Assembly (NCBI GenBank): GCA_019828545.1
Contig: JACVRA010000307.1
Location: 46,341-110,340, forward strand
Direction: 5' to 3'
Length of the DNA: 64,000 nt
DNA from: Paracamarosporium sp. OC-R06-R3
Taxonomy: Eukaryota; Ascomycota; Dothideomycetes; Pleosporales; Didymosphaeriaceae
Part shown: positions 36,224 through 47,189 of the stretch, piece by piece
How the letters are laid out: each line of letters begins with the position of its first letter
Numbering within the stretch: position 1 is the stretch's first letter
Made by a program: the position numbers and the translations under genes
Notes under the pieces: model-generated
The model's input: only the letters and a program-made list of their open reading frames with translations
Told to the model about the DNA's origin: nothing
Databases searched by the model: none

Positions 36224-37987
36224 TCAGTACGCATACGACGCCTGGTGTTCATCCTCACTACGCCTCAGTGTCCTGTTTAACGCCATGAGCCAAAATCTCA
36301 TAACCCAAGCACATGCAATGCTCCCAGAAGCAAACCCAATCATCGTGCCAAATCCAATCTTGTACTCCGGTCCATCGCTCTTTGGCCATAGGTATGCACA
36401 ATACACATACGCTGCATTTGCTGTCAGATTAACCAGACCGTACGCAGCAGCCTTCTTTTCCGGGGTCTGCGACAATGTCGCGCTAACCCAACCTAAGATG
36501 ACTGAACCGACCGAATACGCACCAGTCGCGTACAAAAAGGTTGCTGTGTAGCGAACAGCGGTGTTCATGCTGGCCAGAGACATGGCAAATCCAACGACCG
36601 CAAGTCCAAGACCACCGGTAGTATGCCAGGTACGCTCGTTGAAATGACCCGAACTCCAGGCAAAAGGTATACCAAGAATACCAGAGACGAAGTATGGCGG
36701 CGCTGTAAGTAGCAGAGCCGTGGTGCGTGATTTGAAACCGAAGGAGTTCACAATCGTCGGGAAAAAATTGTTGAATGATACAGCCGATATATGGAGATTT
36801 TGCATTAGGCAGAACAGCCAAGTTTTGGGGTCCATGCATGCCTGCTTTAGGCCCTCTAAGGCTGTGCCGCGCTGCTTGACGCCAACAGTGTCGCGCTTGA
36901 TTCGGGCCACAGCCAATTCGCGTTCTTCTGGCGTAAGCCAGCGCGTTACGGATGGACTGTTATCATGTCAGTAGGCTTTTACAGTGTCGATTGACAAAAC
37001 ATACTCGTCTGGGAGTAACCAGAATCCCAAAATTGCAACAGCAGCAGTGATGCTTCCCTCGATGATAAAGAGCCATCTCCAGCCTGAGATACCGTGAATA
37101 CCACTGAGCGTGGAGAATGTAGCGGCCGCAATAAGCCCAGAGCAGGCGGTACTAACAACCTGTCCGGTGTAAAGCCATGCAATTCTGGTAGCAACTGCGA
37201 AGCTGACATCAGTGTGAAAGCCAGATATTGGAGGAACGAAACCTTACGCTCTTTCCGGGTATAGAAAATAGATAAAAGATATAGCGCTCCTGGGTAGAAA
37301 GGTGCCTCAACGAAGCCCAAAAAGAATCGAACCGCTACAAGGCCTCCGTAATTGTGTACGAGGGCGGTACAAGCAGAAACAGTAGCCCATGCGATCATGC
37401 AACTGCGTCATTATCATCAACTATTATGTTCCGTATGCAATCCTCGATGGTGGCAAACTTACACGCTAAGGTATATCGACGGTCGTACCATGGTGATGAA
37501 CATGTTGGACGGCACTAGGAAACGAGTTAGCGTAAACCGATCTAAGAAGAAACCTTGCATACCTTGCATGAGGAGATACCCAACGAAAAGAATACTAATC
37601 GCAGTATTGTATTCTACTCCTTTGAGGTTCAAGTCTTCATCCAGGGTGCTCAGGCTAGCTTGCGGCAGCGCATTGCGGTCTAGGTAGTTGAGGAAATACA
37701 TCGCCCAAAGGATTGGCTATTCGCTGTCAGTTCATGTTCGTGATCTGTGTTGCTTGGCCCTGGGTGCAGCAGAATGACTAGTCCGATGTCTATGCCAAGG
37801 TCTTCTGCAAGGTGTTCTGTACCATGATGCGAATGTCAAGCTTGCGTACGAGGGCAATCTCCGCAGGGTCTGACTTGGCAACTGCCCCCGAATAGTCACC
37901 CTTCTCAACCGCGACATCCTTCACCTTATCAAGTGAAGCATTTTCAACATGCACATCGAGGCCGGTCTCTTTCTCGAGACTGGACAT
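36224..37987 (-). CDS. MFS anion:cation symporter (Dal5/allantoate permease family)
   Basis: Six exons: 37987-37823, 37716-37563, 37514-37463, 37402-37248, 37194-37005 and 36956-36224 (482 aa). Introns are 106, 48, 60, 53 and 48 nt, all GT-AG and frame-preserving. Splicing restores the family signature [22 protein letters not shown] at TM1, [19 protein letters not shown] in TM4, and [10 protein letters not shown] at TM6. Twelve membrane segments are expected. The family carries allantoate, nicotinate, ureidosuccinate and other organic anions across the plasma membrane; the substrate cannot be told. The Zn2Cys6 regulator lies just upstream on the same strand, so it is a candidate regulator. 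Confidence 0.88.
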
Positions 37988-38519
37988 GGCGATAGGGTTT
38001 TCGATACCTGATAAGAGGGCCAAGACAATTGTAAAGAATTGATAATAATGAGAAATGCCGATACCGTCTGTCTGGATGCGGAGGCCGGTTCACTTCCCCA
38101 GAACCCCTTATATTTCAATTAGCGCGGGTAAGACAGCCATTGTGCGGAGAATTGTGGGGTGAACATTCTGGGGCATAAGGTTAAGGGCCGGCGGGTTAAG
38201 GCTCTATTCCGGAGTGGGTTGCGGGCCGCTTGCTATCCCGAGAAGATCGACGCTAGACATCCAAAAGAGCCGAATACGCTACCATTGCTGGCGTGATCCA
38301 AACCAGTCAATCATGCGCTCGAATATTCTGCCCCGCTAGGTTCCATGTAAACGACCGAATGATTGCATAAGATACCATCCACATTGCCTTACGATGACTT
38401 GTTTTGAAGCTAAAAATTGTTGGCTGTGCGATAGAGTCATTCAGCAAGAGTTCATGGTAGGCAACGGAGCACAGAGGTACTTAGGTATGGCCTCAAAGGC
38501 GAAAGGCTGTTGACAGAGG

Positions 38520-40949
38520 TCACGAAAAAGATCTCATATTATCATCAAAAAGTGGGTCAAAATCAAAAATTCCTTCAATGTCCCCAATCTGATTGAGGGT
38601 CTGAAGACCGTCTGTGCCCCAGAACTCAAGATTGGCACCCACCCGCTCTGACCGTTGCAGTGAGTGAGCTCCAGAGCTGGTTATTGTTCCGGAGACCGGG
38701 GATGTGAAAGTAAACTGTTGCACTTGGTCTCCAATTTCCTCGCTATGCTCCATGCTAGTGAGAAAGGCTTGTAGGGACTGCAGCGTGTTGATCAAATCTA
38801 TCAATGGTGGTGTCCGATGAAGATGGCTGACACCATCAGAATTGCATAGACCGTAATGTACTGACATGCTACTCAGGAGGTCGATGCTTTCATTCATCAG
38901 CTCTAAGCTGCGGACGTACGATGCTACCGGGGTCGGATCCTTGCTGAAAATGTGGCAGTGGTAGTACACGAGCATCAATGCGCTCTGGAAAATGAGGTTC
39001 GGTCCGAACGGGATGAAAATGTGTAGTCCCGAGTCAATTGAATTGTCATCCAGCAGGTTGATGATAGCCGTTGCAGACGATGTGCATGAGATTAAGCTTT
39101 CTCGGAATTGAGGAGTAACCTGGTCGAAAGTGAGGCCTGGCCGATGAATTAGAATACGGCATACATTGGCCAGGAGCTTTAACCAATGTCCCATTACAGC
39201 GTACTCCTCGTGAAAATCTCGCTTTTGACGTTGTCTACCGCTATTCCCTAGTTCAATGGGCTCTATGTATGGGTGGTTGTTGAAATTTGAAACCCACACT
39301 TGTAGGTCTAGGTCGAGCTGCTTGATTTTATCGGCGCCGCCGCGTCGATCAGTTGTAGTGTAAAGCTGCGCGAGCATCTTCGAAACTATCTGGATCAAAG
39401 CCACGTAATGACTGAATGTGGAGACTGATGTTGGCTCCCCGGGCAACGGGTGTACAAGCTGTGCTGATGCGGTATCTTGAAGGACGCAATCCACAGGTAG
39501 ATCATTGTCAACGTCGGCATTCGAGATCAGCTGCGGTAGGCCGTGACTTATTGAAGTCAACCTGGAAGGATGTTAATCTTCACGTATATAGCGTTAACAC
39601 CGACATGCTCTGCCCCGCCTGAACAAAAGCACTACTACACTTACTTGTCAAAGATGTAAACGCACCACCATATGCGCTTCCTCAACTCCACTTCTCCAAG
39701 TGCAAACTTGAACCTTCGTGCATGTCGATGTAAGCCTAGAGATTGCGCCGTCCGCACCATCACGCCATTCAAAGGAACCATCGCTAATCGCTCGCCTTTC
39801 TTCTGAACATATAGCGAATAGATGACTAAAGCTTGAAGACTCCAAAGCTCGGCCTGGGTGGATAGATATAGATATAGCTGAACTATGAGATCATCAGAAA
39901 GACGAACGCTTGAGTCTATCTCTTCAGGTGCGAATGTAGAAGGCTGGTTGATCTTGATGACCAGGAGAGCGATGAAGAGTACAGCGTAGTCTATATTGTC
40001 CATTGGCCGGTTGCGGTCAGAGCCACCGAAGAAATAGGCAACCTGTCGGAGAATATCTGCCCTTACAATAACCGGGCAAAAGCTAGACCATCGAGTGTCA
40101 AAGAGATGTAGCTGTCTCAATATATCTTCCATGGTGCTGTTCAGACAGTTTCGGGCGTCTTCGAGCGTAGCAGGTAGTTTCTGTCCGACAAATGCAAGAG
40201 ACTCGGCGGCTCGATCAGAGCTAGCGCTAGAGATTTGACTTGTCGGCTGCAGTAGATGACTGTTGTAACACGGTTCCGGGAAAGGATCGAGTGAAGGTAA
40301 AATCGACCGACAAGCATCTTGGACTGAGAGGACAAAATGTACACCGGTGGTCGATCCGGCGAATCTCCCAATACCCGACTGATCGCGTACCAGGCGTCCC
40401 ATATGCTTGACAACATAAGCCTTCTGGTCAGGTGGAGCCGACACCGAGTCAGCTGAGGTAGTAAGTGGCGACTGGATTCTACTCGTATCAGGCAACTTCC
40501 GTTTCCTTCCCGAAGCCGTTTGAGATTTACGGAGTATCTCTTCCCGAAGTTGGGCGTTTGCCTGGCGTTCAGCTTCTAGTTGCTTTAACAGGTTGGCGTT
40601 GTCTAACTCGAGTCGTTTTATCGTCTCTGTCTCGGAGGAGGAAAAACCCCGGACGGTTGTTTTACGACGCAAAGTTGCTGAGACTGTACAGTGGGCTCCC
40701 GCTGTAGCACATCTGTCGCACTTTTGCAATGTCAACAAAGCCCTCCTGTCCATTGTTGAATCCTTTCACGGGCGTACTCACAGGGCAAGCTGCATTGCAT
40801 TTGATTTTTTTCCTAGTTTTCATCAGCATACTGATTATCTGCAGGAGCGGGGCAGAAACGCACAGCCTACAGCGGTCACAAACCTGACCACGCGTCGAAG
40901 CGTTCGATGACTCCACTAGCTCTCCTGGTGGAGAGGTAATATCGCTCAT
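38520..40949 (-). CDS. Zn2Cys6 transcription factor with fungal-specific domain
   Basis: Four exons: 40949-40864, 40812-40782, 40720-39645 and 39561-38520 (744 aa). Introns are 51, 61 and 83 nt; exon 2 is only 31 nt. Splicing builds the binuclear cluster CDRCRLKKIKCNAACPCDRC followed by ATAGAHC, which is otherwise split over three exons. A leucine-rich coiled-coil follows (ETIKRLELDNANLLKQLEAE). The fungal_trans middle homology region includes LHRHARRFKF and ELRKRIWWCVYIFDK. Such proteins are nuclear regulators of catabolic or secondary-metabolite genes. It is transcribed in the same direction as the MFS transporter, which starts about 530 bp downstream. Confidence 0.88.
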
Positions 40950-41187
40950 CGCTGCGTCGCGGCGTGGGAAACTGCGAAGAAGTGGTTGGACAAATAGGAG
41001 CCATGGCAATGTTGTGCCGATGTTAGGGACTGTGTGTGTTCAGATGGGCAGCGATTAGTTTGGCGTTGGTGCGGATCCTCGGGACTACGGTACCTATGGC
41101 GTGGTCGGTTAAATAGTCATCCATGATTACGATAGAAGACTCATAAAACACGACCAACAATCTCGAAAAAAGACAGAAAAACTCACT

Positions 41188-42633
41188 ATGGCTCTCACGG
41201 CTCTCCCAAGTGAGCTTTTAGATATGATTATCGAGTGTTTTTTACCATCAAGCTTCGAGAACTTGGCAACGACCTGCAAAAGGCTCTATACGCGATGCAC
41301 ACCCTTTGTTAAGCACCATAATGAGCTGCGCTCCCGCTTTCAAGATTTTGGCTACTACTCTTTTTCTGAAGACACCCCATTAGCCGCTTCCGACCTCATC
41401 ACTCTCATTGCTACTGATCCTATGGTTGCGAAGTACATGCGAACCGCAGTCCTTTTCGATGACAGCAGATTTCTCTTGCATATGCGTGCCCGCGGAAAAC
41501 CACCAAAGTCGGTCCCAAGCATTGAAGATGGGGGACCCATTGTCCAGCTATTTGCCAACTCTACGTATATCCGGCGAGCCCGGCTAGACTGGAGGGAGTA
41601 CTATTCTACGTTCGCGGACGACGTTAGAGAAGGACGCTATTCGCAGCACGGGAGTGCTTTTCTCTTAACGTTACTAGGGAACACCGAGAAGCTCACTATA
41701 CCGGATTATTGGAAGCCGAATGCCGCAACGAGTCAGCTGTTAGATGCTTTTGTCGAGGAGGCTAAGCAATCCAGCTTTCAATCTTCCTCTTCTGGTCTTC
41801 GATCAGTCACAAAGTTTCATGGCCGAATACGGGGCCAGGACTTTGAATTGAGTTGGATGCGCCCTTTCCTCTCTCTACCGAATTTAAAGTCGTTTAGCGT
41901 TACTGGAGGCTTTGCACTGAGAGAAAACTATGGAAGTCTCGTGTTTAGAGCCTCGCCCCATATCACAGACACACTTGAAACAGCCAATTTGAGTGGCTGT
42001 TGTATGGACGACGTGGGTATAACCGATTTCCTCAAACATACACCACGCTTGAAAACGTTGAGATATTCCCATAGCACAGATTATGGCTCTCTTCCTCAGG
42101 ACTGGGATATCTGCAAATTTATCAATGCAGTAGCGCGCGAAGCTGGAAGTCATCTTATCGCATTTTCGGTTACAATCCACGAATTGCGCGGCTCTATACT
42201 TCCCGGCAAGGTATCGATACGTGGTTTCCAGAAATTGGAGAGGTTCCAGTTTCCTCTGGACGTTGTCATGTTCAACATCAATGCCGCGGGCGTCATAGGA
42301 AACATTGCTACCTCGTTGCAACACTTCTTCAACAGCTCATCAGTCTCGTTCATACGCGACTTGGTCCCCACTTCAGTCATACATTTATCATTATTATCAG
42401 AAGGGCTCGGTCCTTATGATAAAGCTCTCGATGCCCTGTTCGGTCGCTTTCGCGCGATACGCCAGTCACAGCTGCCGAATCTCCAAGTGGTACATATTGC
42501 CTGTAAACAGGAGGCGGACAGCGCCTACAAGCAACAATGTAACAAGATCGTAGCGGAGGGTAATAAAGAAGGCGTGATTGTACATCTACAAGTATACGAC
42601 TTTCCGGGCTTCTACTTGGATGAACAACCCTAG
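41188..42633 (+). CDS. F-box protein
   Basis: Single-exon ORF of 481 aa. The first 45 residues form an F-box-like motif (ALPSELLDMIIECFLPSSFENLATTCKRLYTRC; core LPSELLDMI and L..TCKRLY). The remainder shows irregular leucine-rich segments (LKSFSVTGGF, TLETANLSGC, HTPRLKTLRY) that resemble degenerate LRRs. F-box proteins recruit substrates to SCF ubiquitin ligases. Fungal accessory genomes contain many such genes of unknown target. The 5' region is shared with the divergent Zn2Cys6 gene (239 bp apart). Confidence 0.75.
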   Translation: MALTALPSELLDMIIECFLPSSFENLATTCKRLYTRCTPFVKHHNELRSRFQDFGYYSFSEDTPLAASDLITLIATDPMVAKYMRTAVLFDDSRFLLHMRARGKPPKSVPSIEDGGPIVQLFANSTYIRRARLDWREYYSTFADDVREGRYSQHGSAFLLTLLGNTEKLTIPDYWKPNAATSQLLDAFVEEAKQSSFQSSSSGLRSVTKFHGRIRGQDFELSWMRPFLSLPNLKSFSVTGGFALRENYGSLVFRASPHITDTLETANLSGCCMDDVGITDFLKHTPRLKTLRYSHSTDYGSLPQDWDICKFINAVAREAGSHLIAFSVTIHELRGSILPGKVSIRGFQKLERFQFPLDVVMFNINAAGVIGNIATSLQHFFNSSSVSFIRDLVPTSVIHLSLLSEGLGPYDKALDALFGRFRAIRQSQLPNLQVVHIACKQEADSAYKQQCNKIVAEGNKEGVIVHLQVYDFPGFYLDEQP

Positions 42634-42703
42634 GATATTGTAAAGCAAATACGAGATCCCTACCTGGCCATTTATTAGAGCACGAATTACTGTCAAGTCA
42701 TTG

Positions 42704-43190
42704 TTATCTTTCGTTCGCTAGTGACCTAACGATAACACCCAGGATGTTGTTGTTGTTGTCTTCGACAGCATTGGAAAGCCGTTTGAGTACAACCACTCCA
42801 ACAGCTTCGCCTGGACAATATTCATCGGTGACGGTGTCAAATGATTTACATTGCCTAGTAGGGCTAAGTGGACCCGTTGCGTGTAAATTCACGTAGTCGA
42901 ATAGACTAGAAATAACATTAGTGCCATTAGTGATAGCATGAGAACATTTACTAGACCAAACAACTTAGCACACTGTATTGATAACTACGAGTGTCAATAA
43001 ACACGTAGTATTAATAGTTAAAAATAGACCTATCCACTCTTGAGTAATAATTCATAGAGCTCGTCGGCTGAATCCGCATCTGGGAATCTACCAGCCATGC
43101 AAATGATGGCGATGTAATGAGAGAGCTAATCGGGAAAGTCATTCAATGGTTCTGTAAGGCCATCGGCAGGTGATGGGCTCTGGAGCCCTG
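42704..43190 (-). pseudogene. Polyketide synthase ketosynthase relic with internal deletion
   Basis: Two blocks read in order on the minus strand. Block 1 (about 43190-43045) encodes PSPADGLTEPLNDFPD, a stop, then HYIAIICMAGRFPDADSADE, the N-terminal edge of a PKS ketosynthase. Block 2 (about 42945-42704) encodes NGTNVISS..., LSPTRQCKSFDTVTDEYCPG, EAVGVVVLKRLSNAVEDN and ILGVIVRSLANE, the KS segment just after the active-site Cys. The intervening KS portion, including the catalytic Cys, is missing: about 100 bp replaces an expected 500 bp or so. Stops interrupt block 1. No AT, DH, KR or ACP sequence is seen around it. The resemblance is to fungal type I PKS; the product is unknown. Confidence 0.8.
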
Positions 43191-43319
43191 GGTTATTTCT
43201 CATTCTTGCTTTCTCAAAGTAGAAACAAGGATTAGTGTGTTCTGGGATGCACATACTCACCCATTACCATCTCAACCTTTGTGGGCACAGACCACATGAT
43301 TATCCCTTCCTTGATACAT

Positions 43320-43590
43320 AAAACCTAAATAAAAATATTATTAATATAGAAAATTAAAGGTTACTATACTTAAAAAAAGAAGGATATAGTATAGTAGATT
43401 TCTATAGCTATTATTAAAAGTTTTTATATTAATATTTTAGTAGTTTTCTATAATAAAAAATATACTATTAGTACATGAGGCATTACCTTCCTTAAGAATA
43501 AAATGTATATATTCTCTACGTCTAGGAATACCAACATGGTAGATAAGCTCGTAGGATGCAGCTATTTAGAATATCTGCATATTAGCATTA
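43320..43590. repeat. AT-rich, RIP-like island
   Basis: A short stretch of nearly pure A/T sequence rich in TA dinucleotides lies between the PKS relic and the phosphatase gene. Composition matches the transposon block at the right end of the window. It is probably the remnant of a small mutated repeat; no termini are identified. Confidence 0.45.
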
Positions 43591-43612
43591 AAGATCAACC
43601 TTAGTGATGCTC

Positions 43613-44491
43613 CTATGGTTCCTCTTTTTTTGAGACTTTTTCCGCAGCCACCAAAAGAGGATACACAGCCCCCGCAGCCACAGGCACCTTTTTCCACCCT
43701 GTTGCTCCAAATAATGCTATGGCAGTACCGGAATGAGCAGTCAGACTCACAATTATCTCATCGCTTGCACGCTCGAAGATGTCTTCTAGTAGTGTTGTGG
43801 CCCTCACTATGCACTCTTCCCAGGATTCTCGAATATCCGCTTTCCACAGTTCATCCTCTTCCGTGAAATTCGGCTCAGTCTCGAAAATAGGGTAAGTGGA
43901 TGAGATATAAGACTTTGTGCTTCTCTTGTCACACGTGTGTACGCCTAGTCGTTCACGAAGCATTTCCTTGACTATTGGTCTTCTTCCTAACAGACTGTCC
44001 TTGTATGCAATTTCCGTTGTTTTCAAGCAGCGTCTTAATGGACTGCTGAAAATTGGATCTGGCAACGGGACTTTGCCGTTGGCAAAGAAAGTGGCAATAT
44101 CCTTTGCTTGTTGTTCTCCATACGGTGTCAGCTCGGCGTCTTCCCAGACAACACTTTGATCACCAGACAGCTTAGACCAGTGTCTATCCCACTCTTCCCT
44201 CCCAACCTCAGTCTCTTTGACGTTGTGGATTCCCTGGCCATGACGGATGATATATAAAATCTTATACCGCTTTCGTACTGGGTCAATCGTGTTCATGTAC
44301 CGGACATAGTGTTCTAGGCGCTGCCATTGCGTCTTTTCTCTTCTGGGGTCGAAAACTGCATCTGTGGTGTACTGCCGTGATTTGATACCGAGCAGGGGCT
44401 GGGTCGTGGCGCGGAACTCCCAGCTTTCGGGGTCGGAGTCGTGGGTGAAGAAGTTGTGTTGGGCTTTGAATCCCCACTTCGGGCTTGCCAT
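43613..44491 (-). CDS. Histidine phosphatase (phosphoglycerate-mutase-like) protein
   Basis: Single-exon ORF of 292 aa. The catalytic RHG motif (ILYIIRHGQGIHN, about aa 80-92) gives the phospho-accepting His. Later elements are LTPYGEQQA, FSSPLRRCLKTTEIA (phosphate-binding Arg), ML.ERLG and VSLTAHSGTAIALFG (second catalytic His). This architecture matches the fungal branch of the histidine phosphatase superfamily with an extended N-terminus. The substrate cannot be predicted. There is no signal peptide. It diverges from the HET gene at 45080. Confidence 0.87.
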   Translation of the reverse strand: MASPKWGFKAQHNFFTHDSDPESWEFRATTQPLLGIKSRQYTTDAVFDPRREKTQWQRLEHYVRYMNTIDPVRKRYKILYIIRHGQGIHNVKETEVGREEWDRHWSKLSGDQSVVWEDAELTPYGEQQAKDIATFFANGKVPLPDPIFSSPLRRCLKTTEIAYKDSLLGRRPIVKEMLRERLGVHTCDKRSTKSYISSTYPIFETEPNFTEEDELWKADIRESWEECIVRATTLLEDIFERASDEIIVSLTAHSGTAIALFGATGWKKVPVAAGAVYPLLVAAEKVSKKEEP

Positions 44492-45079
44492 ATTGGGAAT
44501 GGTGCTGGTGTCTCAAAAGTAAAATATTAGCAAAGCGGGCGAGGATGAATGCTGGGAGTGCGCAAGCGTATGCACAGGAAAACTTCTATGTTTTGGTTTG
44601 GGATGCGCGTTTCTACATGAAATCACCACGTATCGCTAACGTCACGTGTATCCATTAACTTTAATTTCATTGGCCCGTGTAGAGCGATACCCCGCACTGT
44701 GGCTGTTGAAAAAATTGAGCATAGACTTACCTAGTTTATTTTTACCTGTATCATAACTTACCCTTACATACGATCTAATTATGTAGGTGATGTACCGCTT
44801 GTTTATCCCATTCGTGATATGCTGTATTTTTTACGACTCGACGTTTCCTACGACGAGCTTAATTTCACCACAAGCGACCTGCATCACGATTTATCAGTGC
44901 GATCTGTGAAACCCACGTGTTCACAAAGACAGTTCCCTTTTCAGAACGCGAAGTCAACGACGGAACAGCTACTGGAGACGTAGATCTCCTTGATCTGTGA
45001 TCTACAAAAGCCGGCCGCGCGATTCCGAAACTGCATCGGGTGCGCCGATTTATCCCACTATAGTGAAACCAACGTGTAG
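44492..45079. other. Divergent intergenic region
   Basis: This is the shared upstream region of the phosphatase (-) and HET protein 2 (+). TCACGTG-type palindromes occur near 44641-44648. The minus-strand frame at 44865-45212 overlaps the HET start and is judged a shadow. Confidence 0.4.
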
Positions 45080-47189
45080 ATGGATCTTTACGACGCACTC
45101 GCGCCGTTGGAAGATGGTCAGGTCCGACTTCTCCAAGTCTCAGAGTGGTCTGACACTTCGCTTTCCGTAAAGTGCGACTTAATTGTGGTGTTTCTAAGCG
45201 ATCAACCCGCATATTCTGCTTTGTCCTACACCTGGGGCTTTCCGTTTTCAGGCTACGGGGACATACGCGGGAGAACGGATACTGCTACCTATAGTATCAT
45301 GTGCAACGGTAAAAAGACGTTTGTTAGGCCAAACCTGTACGATTTCCTTTTCCACTGCGCCAAACAGCCAGACCCGGTGTTTCATGGGTTGATCTGGGTT
45401 GACGCTCTTTGCATCAACCAAGAGAATCGTCTAGAACGCAGCAAACAAGTACAATTGATGGATGTTATCTACAAATGCGCTACACAAGTAGTCGTCTGGC
45501 TTGGAGTCGAGGACAACAGTACTACGTTAGCAGTAGAGCTGATGAGAGAATTTGTCGCAACGAATCAAGCTGTACGTATCCCTGAGTATGAAGTTGAGAT
45601 GTTCAACAAGACGGGCGTCGCATTTCCCGTTGTAGGGTCAGAAGGGCAGTGATGACCGACATTATGGCATTCCTTTTAGTACTTTAGCTGACGGTATCCA
45701 CGTGTTTAGGCCCGATCAGAGCGGATGCATCGATCACAATTTTCGTCATCAAATCAAGATCCTCTGTTTAATTCTACGCACTGGCACGCGATGGCCCACT
45801 TCTTCGAGCGAAACTGGTACGTCACGCCCACTAGGGCGCATCTTAACTCACTTAAAAGCCTTGATCTAATTTTATTCCCTTGCACCTAGGTTCGAGCGAG
45901 CATGGGTAATCCAAGAAATCGTCTTTGCCCGCCAAGTCATGGCGCTTTGCGGTCCACATACAATGAGCTGGGACGACATTACCGCCATCTCCGGGTTCAT
46001 TGCAACAGAGTTTTTCGCTACCCCTATCTGGTCAAGCTATTTTGGGGGAGATCGCAAAGCCGACATTGGGTTCGCAAACATAGTACGCACAGGCCGAGCG
46101 AACTTCCCAGCAAAGTTCGCTGCAACCAAATCCAACATAACGTCTTCATCCGGAGATGGACTCCTTTATGCTTTGATCCGATCGAGGATATCAAACTGCC
46201 AGGATGCGCGGGATAAAGTGTATTCACAACTGAAGCTTGGCAATGCGGACATCTTCCCTACCTACGACGACGATGAAGCGCAAGTTTATATCGACGCGGC
46301 GAAATACATATTGCAACACAGCGACAATCTATTGCTATTAACGTGTGTGGAGGGCTCGGACTTCCAGAAGATATCGAACCTGCCGTCCTGGGTGCCTGAT
46401 TGGAGCGTCACGAAAGACTTGGGGCTCCGGATGACGGGGTATCGTCACTTCAATGCAGCCGGAAACCTGCCACGAGATATCACGATCGCAAGTGATTACA
46501 GAACGCTCCAGGTCCAGTCCGCATTTATAGACACCATATCCAGGACCGCCGAATCAAAGGAACATTTGCTTGACTTCTCCCGTCCAACGAATCTCTGGAG
46601 AATGCTTGCAGAGCTAGGCGACACATATGCGCCGACGGGACAAAGCAAAGAAGAGGTCTTATGGAGAACGCTGATGACAAATCGCGGACATTCGCTTCAT
46701 TCTGGCACTACTAAGTATCCTGCGTCTATATCACCACTGCAAGATTCTTTTACAAATTGGATCAAATGGCGCTATCTCATAGCTGCTAAAAGTCCAACAG
46801 GACTGATATCGAGCTGTTTTCCTGTTGTGAGTCCTAGCAATAGTATACTTCCTACGAAGGAGGCGATACTCAGGTTGGTCCAGGAGTCTTCATCAGATGA
46901 TGAAGCTGTGTTAGAAAAGTCAGCATCTACCTTTCACTCTCACTATTCGCATGCACGATTCGTAACACCGTTTCGTACACAGCAAGGTTTCTTTGGCATG
47001 GGCACGCAGTCTTTAAGAGAGGGGGATAGTGTATGGATTCTGCCTGGTTGTCGGGTGCCACTTATCTTCCGCAGAGTTGAAGAAAGTGAGCAATATCGAC
47101 TTGTAGGTGGGACGTTAATTCATGGCTTCATGAACGGGGAGGCCTTGAAGAGAGAGGAAACTATGTTCGAAATGATACAGCTTCAATAG
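45080..47189 (+). CDS. Heterokaryon-incompatibility (HET) domain protein 2
   Basis: Three exons by hand: 45080-45631, 45710-45816 and 45890-47189 (652 aa). The second intron (73 nt) is firm: it rejoins HFFERNW to FERAWVIQEIVFAR. The first (78 nt, GTAGGG...GCTGAC...TTTAG) is the best frame-preserving choice. HET motifs are clear: YSALSYTWG, GLIWVDALCINQENRLERSKQVQ, VIYKCATQVVVWLG and WFERAWVIQE. The C-terminal region includes LPSWVPDWS and the late GDSVWILPGCRVPLIFRR segment typical of this subclass. HET proteins act in vegetative incompatibility and programmed cell death. The gene appears intact and is unlike HET protein 1 in length and motif spacing. Confidence 0.88.
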
